Shown one piece after another: positions 1 to 11,484 of a stretch of 64,000 bases of DNA. The stretch covers positions 1 through 64,000 of the forward strand of contig BGKB01000038.1 in NCBI GenBank assembly GCA_003116975.1, in the 5' to 3' direction. Numbering within the stretch: the first letter of the stretch is position 1; every line of letters starts with the position of its first letter. Under the pieces are notes generated by a model. That model saw only the letters and a list, made by a program, of their open reading frames with translations. It was not told the origin of the DNA and ran no database searches. Position numbers and translations under genes: made by a program. This stretch comes from Aurantiochytrium sp. KH105 (lineage: Eukaryota > Sar > Bigyra > Thraustochytrida > Thraustochytriidae).

Positions 1-32
1 CGAACAATCGCAAGAGGTCAGGGTCGCCAGCA

Positions 33-1928
33 ATGATCCCCTCGGCAGAACCAACGCGGACAGCGAGTACATCCAAACCGGCGACGATGCCTTCATCCTC
101 GAAACGAGCACTTCTCGCAACAAGCACAGAGTGGCGCAATCGCGACTCCGACCTGCTCAAGAACGGGACGACGAGACCTCCGCACATTTCCGCCTCAACG
201 GAGGAGACCAAGCTTGAGGACCGCGGAGCGAACACGGTCCACGCGACGCCAGTCAATGCGCATCGCATCTCGGCCGTGCCGCCCCCGCACCCGACCCGCT
301 CGCCAGCCACCAAGGCCATGGCCATGCCCAGCACTGCCTCGACAACTGCATCGGGCAGGGCGAACCCTCCCGCGGGTGGCAACTCGCGAATCAAGGGACC
401 CTGGACGCGCGAGGAAGACGAGCTCTTGGCCAAGCTTGTAAAAGAATTTGGGCCCAAAAAGTGGTCTGTTATTGCCTCGCACGTTCCCGGCCGCATCGGC
501 AAGCAGTGCAGGGAGCGCTGGCTCAACCACTTGGACGCATCGGTGAAAAAGACCCCTTGGTCCGAAGCCGAGGACGCCACTTTGCTCAAGGCCCAACAGC
601 AAATTGGAAACCGATGGTGCGAGATCGCCAAAATGCTGCCTGGGCGTCCCGAAAATGCCGTCAAGAATCGTTGGAACTCGCTCATGAACCGCAGATATCC
701 CAAGCACAAGGGCGGTGCTTCGGCTTCGTCCTCGCCGGCCGCCGCCAGCTCGGCGGCCTCTGCCCAACGAATGCACGCTGGCGCCCACCTTCAATCCACT
801 CGCCCCTCGCACGCGGCGGCAATGATGACTCAAGGTCGCCATGCTACCAACATGGGCTACATGCCTAGTCATCAAGCCTACGCCGGTACATACAGCAGCA
901 ACAACGGGGGCATGACCAGCAGCACCAGCTCTACCGCCACAAAAAAGAAGTCGTCCACTTCGCGTAAGACCTCTCCCGCCAGCACCAAAAGGAGCTCGCG
1001 GGCCGCTGGCAGCGCCTCCCCCACGACTTCTCCTGCTGTTGCAACAACGACAAGCTCGTCGAGTACGGGTACGGGTACCTCCACAGGCACTCGACGATCG
1101 CCGCGCACGCGCGAAACGCATGATAGCAATCTCGAGAACCACTCGCTCAACCTTTCGTCTCAGGAAGCGCCTATGCCAGCCAAGCCGACAGCTGCAGATA
1201 ACGAGCTCGCGACAAAGGAGCGCAAACGCCCGCCTCCCGCACTCAACCTTTCCGCCACTGAGCTCAACACATTTTCGATGTCACCTACTCACAACCAGCT
1301 AGGTGGCTATCCTGATCATCCAATGCTCGCACCCTCGGCGCACGGCACGCCCCGTAGCGTGACATCCATGTTTGATCGCTTCGCTGCGAGTGTCGGCGCC
1401 CACAGCGATGCCGACCTTTTGGGCAGCATGGATCTCGACGCGGTTGGCAATGGGCCTACCACGGCGTCGCCTCCATCCACGGAGGATGCCGCGGCAAGCA
1501 GCGCACTCACGAACTCGCTCGTGGGGCTCTCGATTGATGACGATTTCAAGGATCTTCTTGGCGACATCACGCTGGCTGCAACGCCGCGTCGACCTGCCCC
1601 TGGGTCAAACTCGCACAGCATGATGGCTTCAGGAGCGCCATCGAGCTGCCGGATGAGCGGCAGCTCTAGACTCAGCGCCACTTTTCGGGCATCCTCACCC
1701 AGGGCGTCTGCCTCGCCTCGAGGTCTTGACCTCAATCTTTTGGACTCCTTGCATCTCCATGATGGCTTTGGCTTTCCTGCATCAACCACTTCTGTAGCAG
1801 CCTCGGACTTCAACTTTGATCTCTCGACCCCGCGACTCACGCAGTGCCAGAGTCCCGTCACCAAAATTCGTTCTGATATTTCGCGCTTTTTTGATGAAGG
1901 CAGGCTTGATGCCGACGCCGCAGCATGA
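33..1928 (+). CDS. R2R3-type MYB DNA-binding transcription factor (5' end may lie outside the window)
   Basis: Two tandem MYB repeats are visible at about residues 119-168 and 171-220 of 631. Each has the three regularly spaced tryptophans of the fold: W124, W144, W163 in the first and W176, W195, W214 in the second. Motifs such as [11 protein letters not shown] and [11 protein letters not shown] match the R2 repeat of animal, plant and protist c-MYB-like proteins, so sequence-specific DNA binding in the nucleus is expected. The remaining ~400 residues are low-complexity Ser/Thr/Ala/Pro-rich sequence typical of regulatory tails, with no second domain that I recognise. The frame stays open upstream of this ATG to base 3, so the true start may lie to the left and the protein may be longer. 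No intron is needed. Which promoters it controls cannot be read from the sequence. Confidence 0.9.
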   Translation: MIPSAEPTRTASTSKPATMPSSSKRALLATSTEWRNRDSDLLKNGTTRPPHISASTEETKLEDRGANTVHATPVNAHRISAVPPPHPTRSPATKAMAMPSTASTTASGRANPPAGGNSRIKGPWTREEDELLAKLVKEFGPKKWSVIASHVPGRIGKQCRERWLNHLDASVKKTPWSEAEDATLLKAQQQIGNRWCEIAKMLPGRPENAVKNRWNSLMNRRYPKHKGGASASSSPAAASSAASAQRMHAGAHLQSTRPSHAAAMMTQGRHATNMGYMPSHQAYAGTYSSNNGGMTSSTSSTATKKKSSTSRKTSPASTKRSSRAAGSASPTTSPAVATTTSSSSTGTGTSTGTRRSPRTRETHDSNLENHSLNLSSQEAPMPAKPTAADNELATKERKRPPPALNLSATELNTFSMSPTHNQLGGYPDHPMLAPSAHGTPRSVTSMFDRFAASVGAHSDADLLGSMDLDAVGNGPTTASPPSTEDAAASSALTNSLVGLSIDDDFKDLLGDITLAATPRRPAPGSNSHSMMASGAPSSCRMSGSSRLSATFRASSPRASASPRGLDLNLLDSLHLHDGFGFPASTTSVAASDFNFDLSTPRLTQCQSPVTKIRSDISRFFDEGRLDADAAA

Positions 1929-2447
1929 ATCGAGAGTCAGCAGTTCTAAATCAAAACCAAAAAGATTGTACAGCCACAAATGCTCCTCTTCCTGGCCCTT
2001 TTTCCTCTGCCCGAGCCTTTGCCTTCCCTTGCCATGCAATGCAACAACCACGACCATTCTTCTGGGGTATCTCTGCCAATGGCTCCTGCCTGCAATCAGC
2101 AGCTGCAGCTGACTCTGCTTGCCACCGTCCCCAATGGTTCTGTCGGCGAAATCTCATAGGTCACCATCTGCGTGAAGCTTTCCCTTCTCCTCCCTTCCCT
2201 TTCCTTCCCTGTTTTGCCTTTGTTATAAAAAGTTGTGCAACCAGCACTTGTCGTCTGCCAGTGTGCAGAGGAGTGCCGTGCAGTGCAGTGCAGTGCAGTG
2301 GAGTGCAGTGCAAGGCAGCGAGCAGTGCCTGGCTGACATAGCCGATGCCTGTGAAATCCAATCCACAGCGTCTCACCGCTCGCCTCGTGCGTCGCTGGCT
2401 ACCCTAGACGCCCAAGGCTGCGCGCCAGCGCGCGCAGAAAGGGAACC
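1929..2447. other. Intergenic region, MYB gene to amino-acid transporter
   Basis: No gene is seen. A TATA-like TTATAAAA lies near 2222-2229, about 220 bases before the transporter ATG, and could be part of its promoter. It is followed by a short GTGCA pentamer array. Both are in the expected 5' flank of the downstream gene, but their function is inferred. Confidence 0.5.
2274..2313. repeat. GTGCA pentanucleotide tandem repeat
   Basis: About eight imperfect copies of GTGCA run through this stretch, interrupted by GTGCC and GTGGA. They lie in the presumed 5' untranslated or promoter region of the downstream amino-acid transporter. Confidence 0.8.
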
Positions 2448-4319
<1,872 letters not shown>

Positions 4320-4746
4320 GGCCACGTATGATTTGCCACTGATTTTGATTCTTTGATCCCCTTCTCTTTTTCTGATGTTCTTTCTTCATGCCGCGCAAAG
4401 ACGGGAAACAGGTGAATCTGTGCTCTGTCTGCCGCGTACAAGCGAGAGGATGCTGCGTACAACAGCAAGCCTTTCTCTTGCTTTCGTCCCCCTCAATGTT
4501 CTCCTCCTGTTCATCAGCATGCCTATAATGTATTATTCGCCGCCCGCGCCATCGCGGTGTGTTCTCAACCTAACCGTGAGCGATTACCCCCCCAAAAAAC
4601 AACACTTGATTGCTTCTTCACCCAGCTTTACAGGGAAAATTTCCCAAACCGGATTCACTTCACAGTGCGCACGCAGTCAAAGACGGGCCGGCCGGCCAGC
4701 CAGACAGCGAGCTAGCTAGCCAGCGACGCCTTGGACGCTCGCGAGA
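4320..4746. other. Intergenic region, transporter to SNF2-LRR gene
   Basis: No gene is seen. The stretch holds the presumed 3' flank of the transporter and the 5' flank of the helicase gene. A short GCCGGCCGGCC and GAGCTAGCTAGCC block lies just before the helicase start. Confidence 0.5.
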
Positions 4747-7700
4747 ATGTCTCGGGCCGCAGCTCCGCCTGCGAGTAATAAGCGCGCCAAGCTTGCGCTG
4801 GACCTTGAGTTGAGCTCAGATGAAGACGACCACTTCTCTGGCGACGATGACCATACCTCGCGCGCGGCTCTGCCGAAGCAGACAATACAACCACCAAAGG
4901 TCGCGAACGCAAGTACGGCCGCGAACAAGCCTCGCAAAGGCGGTGCTGTAAAGACACGAGCAAGTCGGGCTCGCGCCCCTGCCAAAGGACAACCAAAAGC
5001 CAGAAGAAATCCCCCCCGAACGCGTTCTCGCGCCGTCGCTGCCGAAGACATTGAGGAAGATGATAGTCTTCTTGACGATGGTGACGAAGAGGAAGAAGAA
5101 AATGACGACGACGACAACGATCCCACGCTCAAAGGTTTTATTGTCTTTACCTCTGACGAAGAAGAAGAGGAAGACGATGATGAGGAAGTCGTTCTGGAAA
5201 GCGGCGATGATATCGATATGTCGGACGACGAAGGCATGAACGAGGAGAAAAAGAATAAAAGGACGAAAAGGGGAAAAAGCACGACGCCTCCGCGGCGCAA
5301 ACTCAAACGCGCTCGGCACAATAAAGGCAAACGAATCAAGGAATCAACTGCCAAGCTTGCCGCATTTGATGCCTTGCAAGACGAAGAAGACCGGAAGGAA
5401 GCAGCTGCGCGTGAAAAGATGCGCGAAGTCCTGTCGAAAATGGAGGACAATCGTGCCACGAGACTTTTTGATCTTTGCCAGATTCCCCCCACTCTCAATG
5501 CTTCGCTCCATCCCCACCAACACCAAGCTTTGAGCTGGCTCTACACGCAGGAATTGAAGCATCAATGCGGTATGCTCTGCGACGACCAGGGCCTCGGAAA
5601 AACAGTCGAAATGATTGCCCTCATTCTGAAAAATACCCCCGACAAGTGGAAAGCCAAGAGAGAGAAGCGCATTGAAGAGAACAAACGCAAGTTTTCACAG
5701 GGCAAAATCGCCGACCGCGATCTACCCTTTCCCGAAGGCTGCTCCAAGACGACACTTTGCGTGCTGCCCATTTCTCTCATCAAGCAGTGGAAAACCGAAA
5801 TTGAGCGCTTCAGCAGTGGGCTTCTTCGCGTCGGCGTCTACGACACCAATGCGGACCGCGACGAGCTCAGCAGGACCTTTGACGAGTACGACGTTATTCT
5901 TACAACGTATTCCATCATGCGTATTGAGGGCGAGAAACCGGACGAGAAGAAACGCAAGAACGAAGAAGACGCCTCGCAAGATCGGCGTCGAGCATTCGTT
6001 CGGCGCCAGGTTCTCGCAGAACGTGAGCATGCGTTCAAGGAGCGTCACACCAATCAATCAGTCTTCACAAGGCTCGGCCCCCTCTTTCGCCACTACTGGT
6101 ACAGAGTTGTTCTTGACGAGAGTCACATCATCAAAACCTCGACCACATCGACGTACAGAGCAGCATGCAGACTCTTATCGCTTCACCGCTGGTGTGTCAC
6201 AGGCACTCCAATTCACAACTCGCTCGACGAGCTCTACAGTCAGCTTTCCTTTCTCGTTCACGTACATATGGCCTCTTCGAAAGCGGAATGGAAGAAGCTG
6301 ATCACTAAACCGATCACTGAGGTGGTTGACATGAATGCCAAGGGCAACACATCAGTCAAAGATTCGCTCAAGAAAGATATCGAAGTTGCCTGGCAGCTGC
6401 TTGCTCGTTGCATCTCTGACTTTGTGATTCGCAGGACCAAGCACACTCCCAATGCTGACAACACCCTGTCCCTGGTGCCTCTTCCATACCGTGACACCTT
6501 TATCCGCCACATCCCTCTCGGCCAACTCGAGCGGAGGAACTACGACCGTCTCTACGCGTGTTCGCGTGACGCCTTTCAGCGTATCGCAGGAGAGACCATG
6601 GACGTCATCATGAAGAATATGTTCGTCTGGCTCATTCGCTTGCGCCAGTTTTGCAACCACCCGCTACTTATTGCGCATGCTCTCGGAGCCGACGACCTCA
6701 TGACGACCTTGTTGCGGGATGACGAGGATTCTGGCTCCGATGGTGATGACGACGACGACGAAAACAACGAGGATGACAACTTCTTTGGCCAGAATGCTGC
6801 CAAGGGCGACGGCATGACTGGCCCTGGCGCTCTCAATGCAGAAATCAAGATCCCCCAGAACTTTAGTGCCGCGAATTCTGAGCGTGTCGAAGCCTTAGTG
6901 ACCGAATGGTCGACAGACGCCAACCTGAGTGGCGCAGACTTGGTTAATCTTCGAAAGTCAGCCATCATCACCGTCAAGCAAGAGATTCGAAAAGCACGCA
7001 AGCTAGCTCGCTCCCAGGCACGCGCTGCGTATGAAAAGCGCCGAATGGAAGATAATGAGCTCTTGACACTTGACGATGCAGAAGACGCTCCAACTACACA
7101 CCTGCGGAGTCCTGCTCTCGAACGATTTTACGAATCGCTTCAGCAGCAGCCCAACGAGACAGCATTTCAAATGGCAAGGAGACGCGCGACATTTTGGCCT
7201 AGCAGCAAGCTTGCTGCCATAATCGAGGACCTTCTCGCGTTGCGCCGGCAAAATCCGAGCCTTAAGGCCTTGGTTTTCTCACAGTTCACTAAATACCTCG
7301 ATCTGATTGAGCATGCCATCATCAGATACGGCTTCAAGGTCGTCCGCCTCGATGGCACGATGAGTCAAGCGGAGCGCGAGGTCTCCCTCGAACGCTTTCG
7401 GGACGACCCTTCTGTCAACATTTTTCTTATTAGCTTGCGCGCAGGTGGGCTCGGACTCAATCTTGTGGCTGGCTCCGACGTGCTCATCGCAGATCCTTGG
7501 TGGAACGAGAGCCTCGAGGCTCAGGCGATTGACCGTGTGCACCGTATCGGCCAACTCAAGCCTGTACGCGTTATTCGCTACGTTACCAACCACTCGATCG
7601 AGGAACAAATGCTCAGGATGCAGGAGCGTAAACGCGCTCTCAGCGCCGGGGCCTTCTCCGAAAAGTTCCAGGATGCCAAGACGTTGACCCTCCAAGATCT

Positions 7701-9693
7701 GCAAAACATTTTCGAAGACCACACGACAAGCGCCGGTATCCTCGAAACCACAGAGGACGGCACGCACAAAACATCTCTGCAGATGGTGTACGAGAGTCTC
7801 GAGAAGCAGCTTGAAGAGGTCGAACATGGGGTGCGCAACGCAGTCGGGGAGTGTATCGGCCCGCACCCGAATCGAACTCCTCCCACGCTTGTCTCCCAGA
7901 GTGCCTCGGCCTTCTTTGCGCAGAGTTGCCCGGGTGCCATTGGCACGCTGCGGCGCATTCGCGACTGTGGCAACGTCATCGACGACGCCCTGAGCGATGG
8001 TCTTGATTTTATTGGTGACCACGCTAGTGACAATGGCGCTGGTGACGCTGCTGCGCGCCTTCGCGCCGCGACAGCGGCTTTGCCGTGTCTCAGGTCACTC
8101 AAGAATCGCGGGACACTTTCGACCTGCATGCTATCGCTCGCGAATCATCTCGACTGCAACGAGAGCTTTGCGCAGAGTCAAGTACTTGCGAAGGTGCAGG
8201 GTTTCATGTTGAATGGAACCCGACCTGCATCGCTGCGCTACAGTGCTATAAACACACTTCGAGACCCGTCGCTGGGAAATCTGCGGTCCTTACATCTGGA
8301 ATGTTGCCAGCCTTTGACGCCGGATCTTCTTCGGGAAGCTGCACGGCTGAGTGGCCATTCGCTGCGCGAGCTGCGCCTCATCAATTGCGGGCATGTGCTT
8401 GATGACGACACCGTGGCTACCGTTCTCGATATTTGCGGCGAGCTCCGCGCTGTGGAGTTCACTTGTGCGTACAAACTGCTACGGCTCGACCGTGTATTCG
8501 CGCAAGATGGTCTGCAAGAGATCTCAATGAGGGACTGTCACGAGGCAAGAATCTCGCACGATGGCCTCGTTCGTCTGAACTGGTCCGCACTTTCCACCTT
8601 GGAGATCCTTGATCTCTCCCACTGCAAGAACCTGCTTGGACAGCGACGCGACGCACGGGCCGAGATTCTGGGCGTTGACCACGAAAAGGATACTGTAAGC
8701 TACGTGATTGAAAACACGCCACGTCTTCGCGTGCTTCGATGCGCTGGTGCCGACCAGCACACGTTCAACCAAGCAATGTTGAAGGCGATCTCGACACGCT
8801 TGTTTGCTCTTAAAGAGCTCGATGTAAGCGAGTGTGTCAATCTTTTCGCCTCACGCTCCTTTCTGACCGAGCTCGTAGAGACTGCTCCTGACTTGCGCAC
8901 AGTGCGAATGTCTCGATGCCCTATTCCCAACATCCAAGACCGTGAACAGAGTCTACTTCGCGAAAAGTTCCACATGGAGACCGTCGCGGCCAAAAAGATT
9001 TCTATGGAGCATGTAGATGAAGAGACCATCAATAGAACCATCATGGAGATGTCGGCGAAGACTGACGTGCCGGGCGAAAGCGGCGTCAACGTGCAAAAGG
9101 AGCGACTCATGGACATGAACGACAATTTTCTGTCGGTCCCGCCGAGCGCACAAAAGAGACCTCCTCCCCCGCGGAGCGGGCCCGTGGCTACCATGTCTGG
9201 CGCGACACAGCAGGGCGATGCTACTGTGGCAAGCAGCGGGCAAGGTGCCGAGGATGCCGAAGAGGCGAAAACGGCACAGGCGACGACGGAAGATCCTCTG
9301 CGCGAGGGCGCTAGACACCTTTTGTACTCCTTGAGCAAGCTTTCGAAATTGGAGGTCTTAGAACTCGGGCTCATGGATGTCATTGACGACTTTTTGGTGC
9401 GGAGCGTTGCGAAGAGCTGCCCGAATCTGCGTGTGGTCAACTTTTCTGGCTGCTCCGGGATCTCTGACAATGGTGTGCGCGCGCTTGCGTTCCTGCACAA
9501 GCTCGAAGAATTGGATCTCTCGTGGTGCCCTGCCATATCCCACGCCACGGTCATTGGTCTCTTGCAACACTTACCGCGACTGCGTTCCCTTCGTCTCTAC
9601 GGCTGCCACGACCTCGACGTTCTCAAGATATCAGAGGCCATTCGAACCCGCGCAATTAGCTGCAACCCCGTGCTCTCCGTCTGGTTCGGGTAG
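4747..9693 (+). CDS. SNF2-family DNA translocase (Rad5/Rad16-like) fused to C-terminal leucine-rich repeats
   Basis: This 1648-residue protein starts with a basic and acidic disordered region (1-230). The SNF2 ATPase core follows: Walker A as DQGLGKT at 280-286, DESH at 457-460, and the helicase C lobe from about 837 with DRVHRIGQ at 929-936. The TGTPIHNSLDELYSQLSFL block is typical of the Rad5/Rad16/HLTF group. These enzymes translocate on DNA with ATP and act in nucleotide excision or post-replication repair or in chromatin remodelling. The group normally carries a C3HC4 RING between the lobes. Here that interval is acidic and lysine-rich and contains no cysteine, so the RING is absent. Residues about 1179-1395 and 1536-1640 are AMN1-like, cysteine-containing leucine-rich repeats, separated by a low-complexity linker. 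Yeast Rad16 partners with the LRR protein Rad7, so this may be a fused equivalent (inference). Nuclear location is expected. Confidence 0.88.
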   Translation: MSRAAAPPASNKRAKLALDLELSSDEDDHFSGDDDHTSRAALPKQTIQPPKVANASTAANKPRKGGAVKTRASRARAPAKGQPKARRNPPRTRSRAVAAEDIEEDDSLLDDGDEEEEENDDDDNDPTLKGFIVFTSDEEEEEDDDEEVVLESGDDIDMSDDEGMNEEKKNKRTKRGKSTTPPRRKLKRARHNKGKRIKESTAKLAAFDALQDEEDRKEAAAREKMREVLSKMEDNRATRLFDLCQIPPTLNASLHPHQHQALSWLYTQELKHQCGMLCDDQGLGKTVEMIALILKNTPDKWKAKREKRIEENKRKFSQGKIADRDLPFPEGCSKTTLCVLPISLIKQWKTEIERFSSGLLRVGVYDTNADRDELSRTFDEYDVILTTYSIMRIEGEKPDEKKRKNEEDASQDRRRAFVRRQVLAEREHAFKERHTNQSVFTRLGPLFRHYWYRVVLDESHIIKTSTTSTYRAACRLLSLHRWCVTGTPIHNSLDELYSQLSFLVHVHMASSKAEWKKLITKPITEVVDMNAKGNTSVKDSLKKDIEVAWQLLARCISDFVIRRTKHTPNADNTLSLVPLPYRDTFIRHIPLGQLERRNYDRLYACSRDAFQRIAGETMDVIMKNMFVWLIRLRQFCNHPLLIAHALGADDLMTTLLRDDEDSGSDGDDDDDENNEDDNFFGQNAAKGDGMTGPGALNAEIKIPQNFSAANSERVEALVTEWSTDANLSGADLVNLRKSAIITVKQEIRKARKLARSQARAAYEKRRMEDNELLTLDDAEDAPTTHLRSPALERFYESLQQQPNETAFQMARRRATFWPSSKLAAIIEDLLALRRQNPSLKALVFSQFTKYLDLIEHAIIRYGFKVVRLDGTMSQAEREVSLERFRDDPSVNIFLISLRAGGLGLNLVAGSDVLIADPWWNESLEAQAIDRVHRIGQLKPVRVIRYVTNHSIEEQMLRMQERKRALSAGAFSEKFQDAKTLTLQDLQNIFEDHTTSAGILETTEDGTHKTSLQMVYESLEKQLEEVEHGVRNAVGECIGPHPNRTPPTLVSQSASAFFAQSCPGAIGTLRRIRDCGNVIDDALSDGLDFIGDHASDNGAGDAAARLRAATAALPCLRSLKNRGTLSTCMLSLANHLDCNESFAQSQVLAKVQGFMLNGTRPASLRYSAINTLRDPSLGNLRSLHLECCQPLTPDLLREAARLSGHSLRELRLINCGHVLDDDTVATVLDICGELRAVEFTCAYKLLRLDRVFAQDGLQEISMRDCHEARISHDGLVRLNWSALSTLEILDLSHCKNLLGQRRDARAEILGVDHEKDTVSYVIENTPRLRVLRCAGADQHTFNQAMLKAISTRLFALKELDVSECVNLFASRSFLTELVETAPDLRTVRMSRCPIPNIQDREQSLLREKFHMETVAAKKISMEHVDEETINRTIMEMSAKTDVPGESGVNVQKERLMDMNDNFLSVPPSAQKRPPPPRSGPVATMSGATQQGDATVASSGQGAEDAEEAKTAQATTEDPLREGARHLLYSLSKLSKLEVLELGLMDVIDDFLVRSVAKSCPNLRVVNFSGCSGISDNGVRALAFLHKLEELDLSWCPAISHATVIGLLQHLPRLRSLRLYGCHDLDVLKISEAIRTRAISCNPVLSVWFG

Positions 9694-9880
9694 TCGTACT
9701 AGTTGTAGACAGTAGGCCTAGTAATAAAGACTTGTATGGTTAACATGGATGATGATGTGACAGCAAAACCAACTTTCGCAAGCAGAGTGGTGGACGCGCG
9801 GCTCACACGTACACGTGCGGAGGAGACGCGCAAGCTCTACGCGGGGAAGTAAAGCTTTGGGCCTCGAGAGAAGAGCCGCG

Positions 9881-10077
9881 ATGCTCGGCGTGGTGCGTGC
9901 AAGAGCCTCGACCGCAAACTACACGCGTGAGTCGAGGCGCTGGATCACTGGGCGCAGAAAGGCAGCACAGGAGCGCCAGCGGCGACAATGGCGACAGGGC
10001 GTGCAGCAGATGCTCGTCGAGCGGTGGGAGCTGCGCGAGGCCCAGAGGCTGCAGCAAGCGAAAGAAGCACAGCTTTT

Positions 10078-10110
<33 letters not shown>

Positions 10111-11032
10111 GCAAAAGGGGAAGCCAATTGAGGCAAATTCCACCCGAAAATGGTACATGAGAATACCTGGCGTGCAGAGCTTGTATGACTACTATGCATG
10201 GGTTAAGCCCGCTTTCGCTCCCTTAAGCTATCCCTCCGGATACGATATTCCATATTGGTATCGTAAGAAGTACACGCTCGAGGATTTCCGGAGAGGTTTT
10301 GTGGACGGAACGCGCATGTACATACGATCCTTCAAGGACCCTGATGTGGTGGACCACGGCATTCTCGATCCCAAAGAGCTTGAGCGCAAGATGAAAAAGG
10401 AGGAAAAGGAAATGGATGAGCTCGCAGAAAAGGTCAAGGTTACTCGAAAACAGGCCCAGAAGGGTCTTGGCATGACACGATCGATTCTCGAGGGCTTACG
10501 CGATGGCATGACAAGCTTTGTCGAGGGTTACAAAGAAGGTCGTGTGCAAGCCATGGCCGACATCGAAGAGGATAATCGCAAGAGAGCCAAAGAAGGAAAA
10601 CGACCCCGCGGTATCACGTCATTCTTGCTTCAAGGAGACGACGAAGATGCCGAGAAACTAAAACGCTCATCGAAATTTACGCTCAACAAGTACAGGAAAC
10701 TCCGCGCCGACCGCGTGCGCATCGCTCGAGAAATCAAGGAAAAGGCTGAGGAAGAAGCCGAGGAAGCTCTTTGGGACAAAGCAGAGGCAGAACTGAAGGC
10801 TGAGGCCGCCGCAGAAGTAGCTCGTCGTGAGGCCGCGGAGGCTGAGCGTATTGCCCGCGGCCCTCAGTACGAGACAGGCGTAGGCAGTCACAAGCGACGA
10901 AGGGCAGCAAAACGATTCTCGCGAGTGCTTGACGCTCACTCCGACGGGGAGGACCCGCATACTGGCGAGAAAGGGAAGGAAAGTGAGGAAGGTGGACTGC
11001 CCATCTCGAAGGAGACCAAAAGGGATACTTAG
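9881..11032 (+). CDS. Unrecognised basic/coiled-coil protein, possibly mitochondrial
   Basis: I do not recognise a family. From the ATG at 9881 the protein is 383 residues; the frame opens 22 codons earlier, but only on a GTG. The first ~35 residues are rich in Arg, Ala, Ser and Thr with few acids (MLGVVRARASTANYTRES), which resembles a mitochondrial presequence (inference). Then come a basic coiled-coil with a ten-glutamine run, a more ordered aromatic block (YYAWVKPAFAPLSYPSGYD and YWYRKKYTLEDFRRGF), a helical region containing two GL/GM-type repeats (GLGMTRSILEGLRDGM) and a charged Glu/Ala-rich coiled-coil tail. The aromatic block looks conserved in style and would be the best probe for relatives. 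The gene is convergent with the kinesin gene downstream. Confidence 0.75.
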
Positions 11033-11484
11033 AATGCAAAATGGGAACGCGATTCGAGACGCTTTATCGCGCTTTTGATGCAGATTGCCGATCATTTTTC
11101 TTCTGACCTCGACAGAAACTGTGAAAGCTTGGTCACGTTGCCGCGCAGTATGTTGTTTGTCGGATCCTGTGCGCATATACTTTTTCTCTTTCACACCGTC
11201 GGATGTCCAGGAGGAGACAATGCAGCTGCCACTAGGGCAGTGTATGGCGCAGCAGAAATTTCTGCTTCAATGTCGACACGCGGGCACAGTTTCTTTTTCT
11301 GGGGGGGGGGGGCATCTGGTCTGAATTTCTTCAAGGAACCCATGATCGACCCAATTTTTCTCTTCAGTCATCCAATCAAGGCAGACCCGTTTTTTAAAAC
11401 TAAACATTGTACTGGCAAACGAGTCACGGTGGCGCTCATTGCTAATTGGAATTATATTTAGTACACAAAGAAGGCGCCTAAGGC
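11033..11484. other. Convergent intergenic region with a G12 run
   Basis: No gene is seen. This is the shared 3' flank of two convergent genes. It holds a run of twelve G at 11301-11312 and several T-rich stretches. No RNA gene or repeat family is recognised. Confidence 0.6.

Noticed and set aside
4747-9693. Possibility that the SNF2-LRR frame is two genes run together
   Set aside because: There is no stop, no good splice pair and no second promoter-like gap between the helicase and the LRR parts; the frame continues with protein-like sequence through the junction, although RNA data would settle it.
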